The notes beneath the pieces were generated by a model that was not told the origin of the DNA, made no database searches, and saw only the letters and a program-made list of their open reading frames with translations. The translations under genes and the position numbers were made by a program. 64,000 nt of DNA from Aotearoamyces nothofagi (Eukaryota; Ascomycota; Leotiomycetes; Leotiales; Tympanidaceae). The stretch covers positions 248,001 through 312,000 of the forward strand of contig JADDTR010000023.1 in assembly GCA_015345905.1 (NCBI GenBank), written 5' to 3'. This document shows positions 31,349 through 44,086 of this stretch, one piece after another (position 1 is the first letter of the stretch; each line of letters begins with the position of its first letter).

Positions 31349-34300
31349 CTATGCTCCAAGGTCATAGTAAACGCAAGTTCCGGTTCGGAAGTTATACACG
31401 AACGCGTTCCGTGTAATGTCCTTGTTCTGATGTGCCATGCCTTTGATCAGATCATGAATTTCCTCCATATATCTTCTTTCCGCAGTCGGTACACCATGAA
31501 TGACTTTGCGCCAGCTATCAGGGTCGGAGAGTCGAGTGTCTCTGATTAGCTCCGTAGCAAAATCTGTAGTCTCGATAGCAAGAATAGGCCCGTCTAAAAA
31601 AGACTGCACTAGTGATGCAGCTCGCACTTGAGCTTGCTCAACAATATTTTGCCGGTTACTCTTCTTAGACTTGACTTGTGCCATATGGACGCGCACATCC
31701 TGATGGTGGCTATTCGCGCTGTTGGCGTCAGCGTGGCTAGAGTGGCGCAGCAACTTTGCCCTGTCGTAGTGGCCTTCTCGTTGATCCCGTTCACGAATCT
31801 CACCACGGAGCCATGATACGAGCTGTGAGACAGGAATGTCTATATCCGGTACGTCTTTTCGTCCCATGCTTTTAATTTTAAGAATCGCGTCTTGCTTAAT
31901 GATGACAATCCAGCAATGTTGATCATCGCGATATTTCGAGAGGAGATCTTCCGGAGATCTTGAATCAGAAGCAAGTTCTGCATTGATATCATTGGCCCAG
32001 AGATGTTGCAGGATTTCAACGCCAGTGGAGCGCAGAACTGACGCGTCAAAGCTGCCAACGAGAACATCGCACTGCTCAGTTAGAAACCAAATACTGGTAA
32101 TGAGGCATGTGACTTACCCTTCTAGTTGTCCAGACTCCTCGTAGTTCATCATCTGGTTTCTTAAGAAACGCCTTAGCACCCGCTTTTTGAAATCTTATCA
32201 TTGAAGTGCTCAGCTTCTCCCACGCCAGGCTAAATCCAACAGCATGCCGGTCCTCGGAATGGCTACCCATTTTTGGCCTATGTTCACGAATGAGGCTGTC
32301 ATATCGTCCACCAGCAGCAAATATATCCCTTTTCTTTGAGTCGTAAATGCAAGAAAAGAGGATACCACCTTTGTAGAACTTATCCTTTAAGCTACTGAGA
32401 GGGTTAATGAATATTCTAGAATGAATCTCTAGTCGTTTCGAGTACCCAATCACTTCATTGAGATGGGCAATGGCAGAGGAAGCCTTGCCAACAGTATCAG
32501 TATCCTCAAATATTGTCTTCAACCTTTGAAATGCTTTAGATGGAGTGTCTATTGAAAATCAGTATCCATATATCATTAATATTAGACAGTTCTAGTATTA
32601 AGGATGTAGGTGAAAGGTATTGAACTTCTGCCAATCAATGTTTGACAAGGAAATCAAACTATTTTGGTTTTCAGAATACAAACATACCTCTAAAATCGAA
32701 CCGTTGAAGATCGTCCAGACTTGTCGCAGAGACCCCAATAAGAGGCGATCGGAGCTCGTTCCTGATCTTCTGCCATGTCCATTGTTGAATATTGAGTTTA
32801 CTCAACACTTCTGCAACGGCGGGCCGCACATCCAAATCTATTCTACAGAACTCAAATATTAAGTTCAACAAATCGGAGTGATTGATATGGAAGCACATTT
32901 GCGTAGCAGCAAGAGATGGAAAGCCCATTATAACTTCATCCAGCACTTTCATGACTTCTGCTTCTTTTAATGCAAGATCGAGTGAATCGGATACAATATC
33001 AAAATCAACTTCGCCGAATGATACTGGTTGCCCTCCACTTTTGTCCCGGAAAACATTTCCAAAGGTGAATACTCGCTGCACGGATGGGGTGTGCTTGGCA
33101 ATAGCGCGAGCATAAGGTAATGTAAGGTCATAAGGCAACTGTACCAATGTGCCATTGGGCTCCAATAGTTGAACAGCATTTGGCCCATAATGGCTAGACC
33201 TTGGGAATAGAGAGGTTCTCGGGCTCTCAAGAGCACCGTGTCTTCGAAATATCGACACTAGTTGCTGCTTAACAATGCCCTGCATTATGAGTTCATTGGT
33301 ACCAGGAGTTGTCCAGCCATCCATATCCCAAGCAAAGTCTTTGGCCTGAGTGGTGGGCCTCGAAAACAGAGCGGCCATCATCTTCTGATAGTATGGAGAG
33401 TTCGGGTCTGATAATCCTGCAAGAGTCTGCCTGATCGTCTCGCTTTCCATCTGAACCGGAAGCTTTCCACTCTGTAGCAGTTCAGAACTACTAGGCCTTT
33501 CCTTAGGATTGTGATTGACGAGGGACAGTATTATGTCAGCTTGTAATGCCTTATCTTCGAGATTGAAATCGATAGGAAGCACGGGATGCTCTTGTCTAAG
33601 ACCTTGAAGAACCTGTGCACGTTCCATACCCACCACTGGCTGGTAACACATCTCGAACAAGATAATTCCCATTGAATATTGATCCACTTTGGCCGAATAT
33701 GTCGTCCCGACAGACGATCTGACTTCAGGGGCAACATAGCTCGCAGTTCCGATAGAAGTTGTCATTGTATGCTGAGTAGCATTTGGTTTATCGACAACTG
33801 AATACTGGCCTGACGTAGCTAGACCAAAGTCACCAATCCTTACGTTCAAGGCCCCATCAATGAAAACATTCTCCGGCTTAAGATCACGATGTACGACATT
33901 TAGTCCATGAATGTGAGCGAGCCCCTCTAACATCTGTCTAAGCAGACGCCAGATTTCTTCAACATCTTTATATAGTCCGCGTTTTATAAGATCTCGGAGC
34001 GTGCGACGTTCGCAATATTCCATCCTAGAGATTGAGTTAGTCGGAAATTGGTATTTATAGCTTACACGTGGCGAGACGTCCTTTTTCAGATCCATCCTAT
34101 AAGATGCGGGCCAGATGAAATAAACAGAACGCGATTGATAGGGGCGCCAAGTTCAATTATCGTCTACGGCTGTATACAGCTATAGAAAAAATAACTTGGA
34201 ATTCCTTGCCAATGTTGACCCTGAGTCAATTATAGCTCAGGGCAGAACAATTGATACTAAATGGGAGAACTTTCCTTCTCGGAATGTATGGGAGGGGATG

Positions 34301-36716
34301 CACAAGCAAAACCAAAAGAAAATAATTATCATACTGGATGTATAAAATAGTTCTGGTCGATCGCTGGTAACGAGTGTCAGAACGTGTTCGTCTCAGAGTT
34401 AGGCCTCGCCGTTGTCGCTGGTTATCATTGTCATGGCCAATGATAATACTTTGACTTGTCGATTGATCGTCTTCATTGGTATCTTCATCTTCATCTTCAT
34501 CTTCCTCAGAGGCGACGGATTCCGATTCATAACCAAACTCTATTGCTGGAAATCCCGAAGAACTGATGAAGTCAAGTCCACCGGTGCTTGCGCCGAACTC
34601 GACGTTTGGGCCCAGTCGAGGAGACACGGCACTTGGCGATCCTTCAGTTGTGCCAATTGCATCATCCTCTGTATCAGATGTCTCGGGTATCTCTTCAGTC
34701 CAGGTATTATAGTATCGGACTACGTATGGGTGGTTCAATTGTGATAGGACTCGCACTTCTTTGAGAATTTCAGTCAAGCTCGTTGAAGATTTTTGAGTTA
34801 TCTTCTTAATTGCATAGAACTGCCCATCTAGCTTCTTTCTTGCCTTTACCACTTCACCAAACCCCCCTTTTCCAAGTCTGCCTTCTTCGTAGAAGTCGAA
34901 TTTGTATCGACTGAATGGGCCTGCAGCATTCATAGAATCATGCCTCTGCCGACCTGGAGTTGTGGGCATTAAAGATGTCATAGAACCAAGCCGAGACACC
35001 GCCGTAGAAGAATTGTCGGCCATTATTGGTGCATCTGTAGCCAGGAACTCGCAAGAACCAAGCTCAAATGCGCGAGGCCGCTTCTTGGGATCTGCTTTAA
35101 AAAGCTTGTGGACGATCTCGTCCAAAGACTCCGATAAAGCCAGTGCCTCTGAAATCCTGTCAGGTGACGCGTATTTCTGAAGGACTGTCAAACCAAAGAT
35201 CATCTGCAGGAAAATGATACCGAAGTCCCAAATATCGGTCTTTTGCGTATATTGAGGTTTGGTTGCGTTTACGTTTTCGGGCGGCGACCAATACGCCGAC
35301 TTCGCAACTGCCAGAGTATTTACTCCTCGAGCAGGTTTCAAATCATGTAACTGCCGTTGGAACCCCGCATCCGCAATCTTCGCCGTGATATCGCCAGTGG
35401 AAGATCGGACTAGTAGAATGTTGGACGCATGTAAATCTTGATGTACGATGCCTGTATCATGTAGATATCTCAATGCATCAAGAAGCTCAATAGTCCAGGC
35501 TCTCACCTTTTCAACTCCAAGATTACCAGCAATTTCAAGAAATTCTTCCAAGGAGCCTTTGTCAGCATATTCCGTTAATATACTGACAGTCCAAAGGCCG
35601 CTAGAGGCACCCGTATCCTCGATATCTTTATGTACCTTAAATTCAAGAAGTTCGAGTACATTTCGATGACTAGCTCTCTTCAACGTTGTGAGATCATTCT
35701 CTAATGCCATGAGCTGGATCTTGAACTTTGCATTATCGTTGTTCTGGCTTTTCAAACTTGTCTGCTTCAGGGCCAATAGTTGTGCTTGGCTCCCTCTCAA
35801 AATCGGACGGACAGTGAAGCAGTCAGAAACAGGCCCTCGACGTATCCGAAGTTTGTCGGTAACTGCCTGAAAAAGTCTCGGGTTGTTGTTCTCGTCGATT
35901 AATGTAATAGGCTGGTCGAACAGTAACCTCTCTTTCGGCTCTTCGGCATCATCGTCCAATGATAGTTCCTTGCTAACCGCAGGAGGTTTGCTCTTCTTCT
36001 TCGCTTCTCTTGCCTTTGCTCGTTGCCTCTTAAGCTCATCTTGGACCATGTTCTCCAGCATCCGCTCTTCTTCCTTGTTTTCAACCTGTTTCTTCTTCTC
36101 ATCCTCTTCCTCTTGTTGCTTTGCAACCTTGGCTGCAGCTGCCTCATGGATCGCACGTTCCTCTTCTAGGCTCGGCAATTCCTTGCCTGCAGCTTTGGCT
36201 TGAGCCGCATCTTCAAGAATGTCGTGAAGGGCGGTAACGATTTCCATAATCATAGCTTGCTCTTCAGCTGCAGCTAGTTCATTTGGTTTATTTTGGATAA
36301 CATTATGTAACTTGTACCTTGTTCCTTCACGCAAGCCACCGTCAAACTTTATGGAGAGTAATGGTGGTGACTTCGGATATGTGGCGGTGAAGACGACATG
36401 CAGAGTGATGGCGATATCTTCCTCTGACGATTTGATACGAATGCTAAATGAAGGCTCGGCTTTCTATCAGCTGTTAGTATACTCTTGTCACACATTTAGA
36501 ATGCGATCCTACCTTCCACGCCCCTGGTTTTGTGTCTACGGTGTGAAAGTCCTCCCCATAGATAGAAGCCAAGGCGATCAATTCATCTTGCTGAATCTCC
36601 TCGTATGGCGATATAAGAGAAGTATCTTTGCCTACGGGTGAGCTTAACCCCGGAAAGCTGGTTTCGGTAGGTCTTGTTTGTTGCTTCGACTTGTTCCATG
36701 GGTTCGTAGGCGCCAT
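31349..36716 (-). CDS. gcn2: eIF2alpha kinase Gcn2 (CpcC)
   Basis: Five exons: 36716-36513, 36463-34335, 34024-32688, 32548-32118 and 32071-31349, giving 1,607 aa in frame. Gcn2 senses uncharged tRNA and phosphorylates eIF2alpha, switching on general amino-acid control. Domains in order: RWD (about 25-145, Gcn1 binding), a charged linker, a degenerate pseudokinase (about 275-545, HQD at 409-411 and DAG at 433-435 in place of HRD and DFG), the true kinase from about 588 with GKGGFG at 599-604, Lys621, an acidic insert, HRD at 823-825 and DFG at 843-845, a HisRS-like domain (about 950-1370) and a C-terminal ribosome-binding domain. Size matches the yeast protein (1,659 aa). Intron 2 is unusually long (310 nt) and splits the kinase domain right before MEYCERRTL. 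Confidence 0.95.
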
Positions 36717-37131
36717 GTTGGGTGTATGACTCCGACTAACCAGTATACTGGCTGGCTGGAAGAGAGACGCGCAGCATAAGCTGCGAGTCTCACAAGTAGA
36801 TTGTGAACATTGCTTAATATTATGAGAGGGAATAAAAGAAATATGCTAATTTTCAGAATTTGCGGATGTAAACATCGTCACAGTTTGCGAGGCTGAGATC
36901 CTCCGGCAAATCCCGTGTATCTACAGCCTCCTCCCCACTACCCAGTCAAATATTTCTCTGCGACTCAGGGTCTTAAGGCTAGTAGTGAAGAGAAGAACGC
37001 CGTAAATGGCACATTGCAGGTATATTTTTTCAGATATAAGCTAGAATAAATGTGAAGATTTTGCAAAATTGTGTTCATAAATCATCTTCATTTTGTTGCA
37101 TACTATCATGCTTAAACTACATTAGACCTCT
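36717..37131. other. Gcn2 promoter / Dfm1 3' flank
   Basis: 415 bp between two minus-strand genes. Nothing specific was recognised. Confidence 0.5.
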
Positions 37132-38334
37132 CTAGTCCCCTCCCAGTCTATGTCCCGATCCTCGACTTCTCCACGCCTCTGGCAATACGCCTCCAGTAGC
37201 AGCGCCAGAGGCCGATCCTGGAGGTTGCCGTTGGGCTGGTGTGAAAGCTGTACCGAAAGCCCTCTGAGAAATGGATGGCTCCGTGGTAGAAAATAATCGC
37301 CGCATAAAGGCTGGCGTTGGGAAGAGATTCCTACCGCCACCAAATGTAGGGTATATCCTCGTAAGGAAGTCGTAGAGATGGGCCGCAACAAGGCCTGTAG
37401 CTTGCACCTTCGCTGCACCGAGGCTGTCCATAACAAGAGTCATCACAAGCATGGCAAAAGGAACCCATTGCGTTGGTATTGTAACTACGATGAAAGTGGA
37501 TTTCCCACCGCGGTCATCTTGACATGCTGTATATGTAAAGGCGAGGATCAGGGCTGAAGTGAAGACCATACCACCCGTAAATGCAACGTTAAGGCACTGT
37601 TTCAAGGTCAGTACAGTTGCACGAGATGTGGAACTGCTATATATCCATGATACGCTAAGTTAATTAATGTAGGGAGCCACAACCACCCGATAGAAGTAGA
37701 TGAATCGCACGAGTTTTCTCAAAGGACTATTCCCACCATGCCTACACCGCAAACAGGCCCTATTTATTTTGCGAATGACGGACCTGCTGAAGTGCAGGGG
37801 TAATCTTCCTCATGATCAGGAACCGTCAACAGCTATATGAGACTGTGCGGGCAGTAAAGATGAGGTGTGGAGGGAGTGAAAAAATAAATTGACAGTTTAA
37901 CCTACCAGAATCGTGGAGCAGACAAAGACAATGTACATGAAGAAGTCGCCAGGTTGAGAGAACTTTGGAGACCCTACTTCAAGTCTGCTTCCATACGTGT
38001 ACACTGAGGTCATCAGTAAAGCTCCCAGCCTATGTAGCTTGTCGGAAGTGCTCACGGAAGTACGGATCCAAAATTATTCCTATTTGTGGCCCCGACAGCA
38101 TGAAACATGTGGCAAGTCGCCATATTTGGGGTGGTAGCTTCATAAAACCAGGAAGATAGAAAACTATCCAGTAAAATGAAACAATGCCAGTGTGTGCGAG
38201 GAGGGAGATTAATAGGGTTGCGGCAGTCAGGGTCCTGCACTGCATCAGTATCAGCAAAGAATCAGAGCATTCGATGCATCTAAAGCTTACCTTGATACTG
38301 GCGGAGCGGCCCAAAAAACATCCATGGCTGACAT
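37132..38334 (-). CDS. dfm1: Derlin, Der1/Dfm1 family
   Basis: Four exons, 38334-38291, 38234-38056, 38003-37906 and 37596-37132, give 261 aa in frame. An ER membrane rhomboid-like pseudoprotease in ER-associated degradation, thinning the bilayer for retrotranslocation with Cdc48. Seen: the derlin start MSAMDVFWAAPPVSRT, the L1-loop WR motif in PPQIWRLATCF, ILDPYFLYTYGSRLE, SQPGDFFMYIVF, several membrane helices, and a loop QWVPFAMLVMTLVMDS. The cytosolic tail is Gly/Pro/Arg-rich (GSGHRLGG at the end), with a possible SHP-like Phe/Gly element for Cdc48 only weakly visible. The third intron (309 nt) is long for this window; its splice joins the conserved STIL to CLNVAFTGG cleanly. Confidence 0.9.
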
Positions 38335-38671
38335 GATGAGTCTGGAGAGACTTTATAGCAACGACGAAGCTTTTTGGGGGCTTTTGAAAGCGTGTCAAGA
38401 AGAGAAGGAGATTGAGAATTTGAAAGCGTGTTCTTCTCGCGAAGTATGCTAGTCGCTAGTTAGCGGGCTAGCTCAACGGTTTATTTCGGCCTTGTGACTC
38501 AGGCGAAAAGGGCTTAATCTAAGATTTCAAGACGGAGACCTCTTACAATTCTGAGTACAAAAATTTACTTTGAAGAATCAGGTCATCTGTAGTCATAGAT
38601 AGCAAGTAACTGTAGTATTATGCCAGATAACACGCCTCTCTAAGACTACAACCCCAACTCCAACCCGACGT
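38335..38671. other. Dfm1 promoter / ATPase 3' flank
   Basis: 337 bp between two minus-strand genes. No feature was recognised. Confidence 0.5.
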
Positions 38672-41600
38672 CTACCACGCTATCCTCGCAACCCACCCTC
38701 CAGGCCACGTCCTCACACAATATTTCCTCCCTTCATCCGCCAATAGCAACCAAGCGCCAAAGGCCATCGGCAAGAACCAATACTCGACTGGGATCGGACT
38801 ACTATTAATAGTGTCCGCCAAGCCCGGGATATAGTTGAATATAAAAACCACCACCAAGGCAAATAGGATCGCGGGGAAGAGATATAAGTTCTGCGTCTCG
38901 CGGTTCCCAATGGGCGGCTGTTGAAAGATTGAGAGGCGCCGGGTGCGAGTTGCAAAAAGATTGAACCATTGCATGATGACGAGGGTGAGGAAGTAGATGG
39001 AGGAGGCCGTGGCAAAGGAGGAGGAGAGATGGTCGGAAGCATAGCTAGCCGTGGGCGGGTAGGTACCGTAGCCGAGCCAGAGGACGGAGAAAGAAATTCC
39101 CTGGCGTTGAAGATACCAATAGGCCATGGCAAAGGAGCAGAGTGTTTCTTGGAGCCCAAGGAAGAGGTATGCATGGAGCAGGAGTCTCCAGTTGACGAGT
39201 ATGTCCTTCTTAGGATTGCGAGGACGGCGTAGGAGGACATCTGCTTCTGGTTTTTCGTAGGCTAGTGCAGCTGAGGACATTATTAGGTACTGCCGAGAGC
39301 AAATAACAGGGTTTGGGAACAAGGATAGGATGGGTAGGAATAATTAAATGCGGTGGTGGGAAATGAAAAGAGGAGACTTACTAGCAGCCGCACAATCCGT
39401 TAAGCAACAGATCATAATCATCAAAAAGGAGCTCAAAATTTGCGGTAACCCAAGCACAACATTGGTAATGATAGGCCAGAACTCCGAGAAAGTGCCCGCA
39501 GGAAGAAGGTAAATAATCGTTTTCTTGAGATTGTCGAACACAACTCTCCCATACCTGACGGCTTGGACAACAGCCCCAAAGGAGTCGAGCAATACCATAT
39601 CAGCTGCTTCGATTGCGATGTCAGATCCGCTTCCCATTGCTATACCGATGTCTGCTGCTTTGAGCGAGGGAGCGTCATTTACACCGTCTCCTGTCATTCC
39701 TACCACTTGAGAGCGGGCTTGGAATTCTAGATACAATGAATGTCAGTAGTGGGTCTCTTATAGCAGTCTCAGAAGATCTCAAAAGACTGGAATGACATCA
39801 AAAACATACCTTTGACAATTCTCAGTTTCTGCTCTGGTGTCGTTCTCGCAAAAACAATCTCATCATACCCGCACAGCTGATTCCACTGATTCTCATTCAA
39901 CGTAATAATCTCCGGTCCACTAAGAGCGATAGATTTTGCTGGCCCCTCCATGTCTCGATATTTCTTTTCCCTCTCCATGTCTCTTTCCATCTGTGACCCT
40001 AAAGTTGATTTTGTCGAAAGCGCATCACTATTTCTCGACAGAATACTAACATCATGTACCATCACCGCTGGATTTGTGATAATTCCACACTCAATCGCTA
40101 TCGCTTGAGCTGTGAGCTTAAAGTCGCCAGTAACCATGAAGATCCGGATCCCAGCACGGCGGAGGGTTCGGACGACGGAAGGGATTTCATCTCGGGGAGG
40201 GTCGACGATCCCGACCAAACCAACTAATGTGAGGTCACTTATGGCCTGGTGGAGAATATCGGCTTCGAAGCTGTTTTCTGCGGGAGAATGTGTCGATTGG
40301 TAGGATTTTAGGACTTTACGTGCGAGAAGAATTACTCGTTTGCCGTCGCTTGACCATTGATTCTTGATATCTTCGATAATTGTTTTCGTGGAGATGTCTA
40401 GGGGACGAACATCTCCATCGGCACCAGTATATGAGGTGCATCTTTCAATGAGGATATCCGGGGCTCCCTTAATGGTCAAAAGTAAATCATCGGTGCTCCA
40501 TGAGGCCGCTTCACTTGATGATAGAGCGTACTGAAGACCTGAGGGAGCAGCGAGTGCTAATGTACGGATCATAAATTTATTCTTGCTATTAAAGGCAAGC
40601 TCGAAAGTCTTCTTCCAGAGGAGTTGGAGATCCCGAACTGGTCCAAGTATCTCCGAAAACCGAAGCACTGCTTGATCTGTTGCGTCTCCGGCTATCTTAC
40701 GTTCGGGTAATGGGAGGTGGATAGTAGCTGCATCGAACTCTCCTGCGTTACATAGCCCGGCAACGGTGCGAAGCTGGGCAATAGCATTGGAGTCTGTCGT
40801 CGTAACCATCGTATCCCGAACATCTTCGGGTGTTATCTTTTTGGTACCAATTGAGCACTCGGTGACAAACATTTTGTTCTGATGTTCTGTTAGTACCATT
40901 TCCTATAAGTAGAAAATCTATTCAAGTCTTAGAGCAAGGTCCAAGCCTACCTTGGTCAGTGTACCAGTCTTATCTGAGCAAATAACAGAAACCGAGCCCA
41001 AAGTCTCCACGGTCTTCAAAGACTTGCAAAGAACCTGGTTACTCTTCATAATACCAGCAGTAATCGTCAAAGAAGCGGTAAGAGCGATTGGCAGTCCTTC
41101 AGGAATGAAAGCCACAGCCACAGTAACAACATCAATGATCAAAACTCCAACAGAGATCCAATCAGGATGGTCTTTTCGGAGCCATGCAGCCCAGCAGATA
41201 ATGACGACAATATTGAAGAAGAGCATCAAAGAACAAATAATAATAATGAAGTGAAGAATTTCCCTCTGAAGCAACGTCATACCTGTCTTCGGCGAATTGG
41301 TCAGCTTTGCAATCTTTCCAAAGACGGTTTTGTCGCCGGTGGAAACGCAGATACCAACAGCACTGCCTGAGATACAATGCGTTCCCTGCATACCAATACA
41401 TCGAGTTTCGAGGTAATTCTTCTCAGCAGATTCGATAGCACCAGGAACCGGGGCAGACTCTCCTGTCAAAATTGAACGGTCGAACTTGGCGTCTGAGGAG
41501 ACCTCGACAAATCGAACATCTGCTGGTAGCTTATTGCCCGATTTGATATAGAGGATATCGCCTGGTACAATTTCTGTGGCGAGTAATTCGACGCGGCGGC

Positions 41601-42419
41601 TATCACGGAGGACAAAGCTCTCGTCTGGTAGCACGCCGGTTATCGAAGCCATTGTGCGAGATGAAGACCAATCTTGCCATGCGTTAAACTGAGAGGGTTA
41701 AAACGTTAGACTATCACTGCTTATATCTACAGAAACGAAAGGTTCGAGAGTATGCTTACTAGTGCTTGAATGACGAAGACCGCATACAGAACGATAGCAA
41801 GCGCCAAATTTGCAATTAGAGGCGCAGGCTCTCCAAGCGGTTCATAAGTAATGGTAACAAGGATACCACCAATGAGTAGAACTGAGCCAAAGCCTCCAAA
41901 TAAGTATCCAAACACTCTGGAGAACAAATCACTTGGTGGTTTTGAGGGTGTATTATTTCCGAATTCTTCAAGCTTCAAGTCAACTTGCTCCTTTGTAAGA
42001 CCTTGACTTAATGATGCTCCTAAACGCAATTCAATCTCCAGAATGCTCAAAATATGCCATTCAACCCCATTGAATTCTTGTGCTGTATCATTCTTTACTT
42101 TCACGGCCTCTAGACGCTTTTCCTCCTTGGTTTCTTCTATGGCAAACGATACAGTCCTATAGGTGATAGGGAGTGCCATAGCCGGGTCAATCGAGTTCCT
42201 CCGTCCTAAGCTATGTATCGAATTGATAGACAGTTTCGAGGAACCCGTATTCGTTCTCCCTATCTTTGGAAGGTCATCGGAATGGCTGATACTTCTTCCA
42301 AGTTCCTCATCGCGTGTACCAAATCTAATTTGTCCTCCGAGCCGTGAATTAACTTCAAATACTTCATCATCCCTTCGATCTAATGAAGTAAATGTTGTCT
42401 CAGTCTTCTTGTCGGCCAT
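38672..42419 (-). CDS. P-type cation ATPase, IIC-like (Na,K/H,K-ATPase alpha-like)
   Basis: Five exons: 42419-41760, 41688-40951, 40878-39810, 39726-39382 and 39270-38672, giving 1,136 aa in frame. An ATP-driven membrane cation pump. Seen: an N-terminal regulatory stretch of about 140 residues, cation-ATPase N-terminal motif ([19 protein letters not shown]), TGES at 295-298, PEGLP in M4, phosphorylation Asp459 in [18 protein letters not shown] at 834-842, and a C-terminal membrane domain with [20 protein letters not shown], all in normal order. FKLTAQAIA- and VVGMTGDG-type blocks and the [19 protein letters not shown] region resemble animal Na,K-ATPase-like (IIC) pumps rather than fungal PMA or ENA. 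Ion specificity cannot be read. Confidence 0.88.
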
Positions 42420-44086
42420 GATTAGTCTCTGCAGCGGACGTGTAGCTAGGAGAGAGGTGAAAATCAATGAAATTTGTGTCGTCGGTGTTTGGCAGGCGGG
42501 AAATGGGTGGTTTTGGGCTCGAGAAAGAGATGAAGTGGGCGCAAGGAACCAGAGTAATTTGAGATGATAGAAAAGTAACAGTTGAATAAATAAGACTGAC
42601 GGGAACTTTGCTAAGGGGTAAGTCTTTCAAGGGCATAAAGAGCAGGAGGAGATGAACGGGCAGCCTCGGCGTAGCTGTATATGCCGCATACAATACCAAG
42701 TGAGGCAGGCCTCTAACCCTTTAGTGCTAGCACATGGCTGCCATGTGAAAAGACATGCGCATGGCCCACGACCTGGTAAGCCATTCATTGCTGTACCCAA
42801 TCAGAACTTACAGATACGCGTACATTCCGTATACAAATCAAGCATAGAGTCTCCAATCAGTTCAATAGTAATCGCCACGAACCGTGGGAACGACGACAAT
42901 TCGCAAGCAGACTGGGCGACTGGCACCCTTGCCCGGCATTCCCCATATAGAGAGCCAGAGAGTTAGAGACCTAGAGAGAGCTACAGGAAGGCATTTTGCT
43001 TGGCCGCGGTTCAAGGCTTGGAATTTGCAGAGCAAGACGTTGTATATAGGAAATGCCTCAGAGATGTCCGCAAGCGTGGAGGCCGGCATATGGAATTGCG
43101 GGCATCATGGCGCAGTTCGCTTGGAAGGCAGATATCCCGAGCGATCTAGGGTCGATGGGGACAAGAACAGGGCTGAAGTGCCTCAGATTGTGGGGGCCAC
43201 GGCGGGTGATTGTAGGTCGACGGTGGGCATTGCACAGCCCCACGAAGTAATTTCGACGGCGCCGCTGGATCGACCATGAGCTAATTGAGGCGTCCTCAGG
43301 CTCTCTCTTGATGTGTTCTATGTCCGAGGCCGTTGTCTCCTCATAAGAGAGCCAGAATATGTGGCGCACGCGATTTTAACGTCTCCCTTGGAGCTCTTGC
43401 CTTTGTTTCTGGTGTACCAAAATCAACTGTCCAAACGACACTCCGATGCACCTCAATACAGATATTATTTATATCATCACCATGCTCTGATAGACTGTTC
43501 AAGCTTTCTGCATACAATAAACGATATATAATGTATCCGGTGCCTTGACCGCTAGGATTAGGCGACATCCTCGCTGGGCCCCGGAGTCGGGGAAATGCTG
43601 CAGAGGCCGGGGAGGCCGAAGAGGCCTGAGAATGCCGCCAACCGACACTGGCTGCCTCGCCTGGCTGCCGGATGGATGCTGTCCTGTGCCACCCACACAT
43701 CCAGCCTCCAGGTAACAATTGCCAATCGACGTCTATGGGTCTATGGAAGCTCCACAGAAACCATCCGTTCTTACGGACGTGGCGACGACGTAAGACCGAA
43801 GGCCGAGCCTGCGAGTGTGCCTTCAGATAGTCGGTACTGTACCTTAAAATTTATATAAGTCAAAGAGCTTGGTCTTGCTAACTCCTTCTCTCAGTGCCTC
43901 GCAAAAGCAATATAAAAGCCTGAACACTGCTGCTTCGAAATACCGGCTTGCTTACGCGTCGGCGATCGCTTGCCGAGAACTACGGAGAACCACGAGTAGC
44001 TTCTCAAACCCATACGAGACCAATTCGTAAAGTCGGCGAAACGATCTTGATATTTCTTCGCGGACCACAGCCCTTTTGTCTCCATA
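42420..44086. other. Divergent intergenic region, ATPase / FAD monooxygenase
   Basis: 1.67 kb holding both promoters. Open frames on both strands (for example 43341-43718, minus) look like GC-rich non-coding DNA. Three GAGGCC boxes at exact 9-bp spacing lie at 43603-43626. No gene was recognised. Confidence 0.5.

Noticed and set aside
31349-32548. Possible separate histidyl-tRNA synthetase-like gene
   Set aside because: The exons join in frame to the kinase exons upstream, giving the standard Gcn2 architecture; a free-standing enzyme would need HisRS catalytic motifs at its own start.
43341-43718. 125-codon GC-rich frame (-) in the ATPase/monooxygenase gap
   Set aside because: Composition follows the GC-rich DNA; no conserved block or splice structure was seen.
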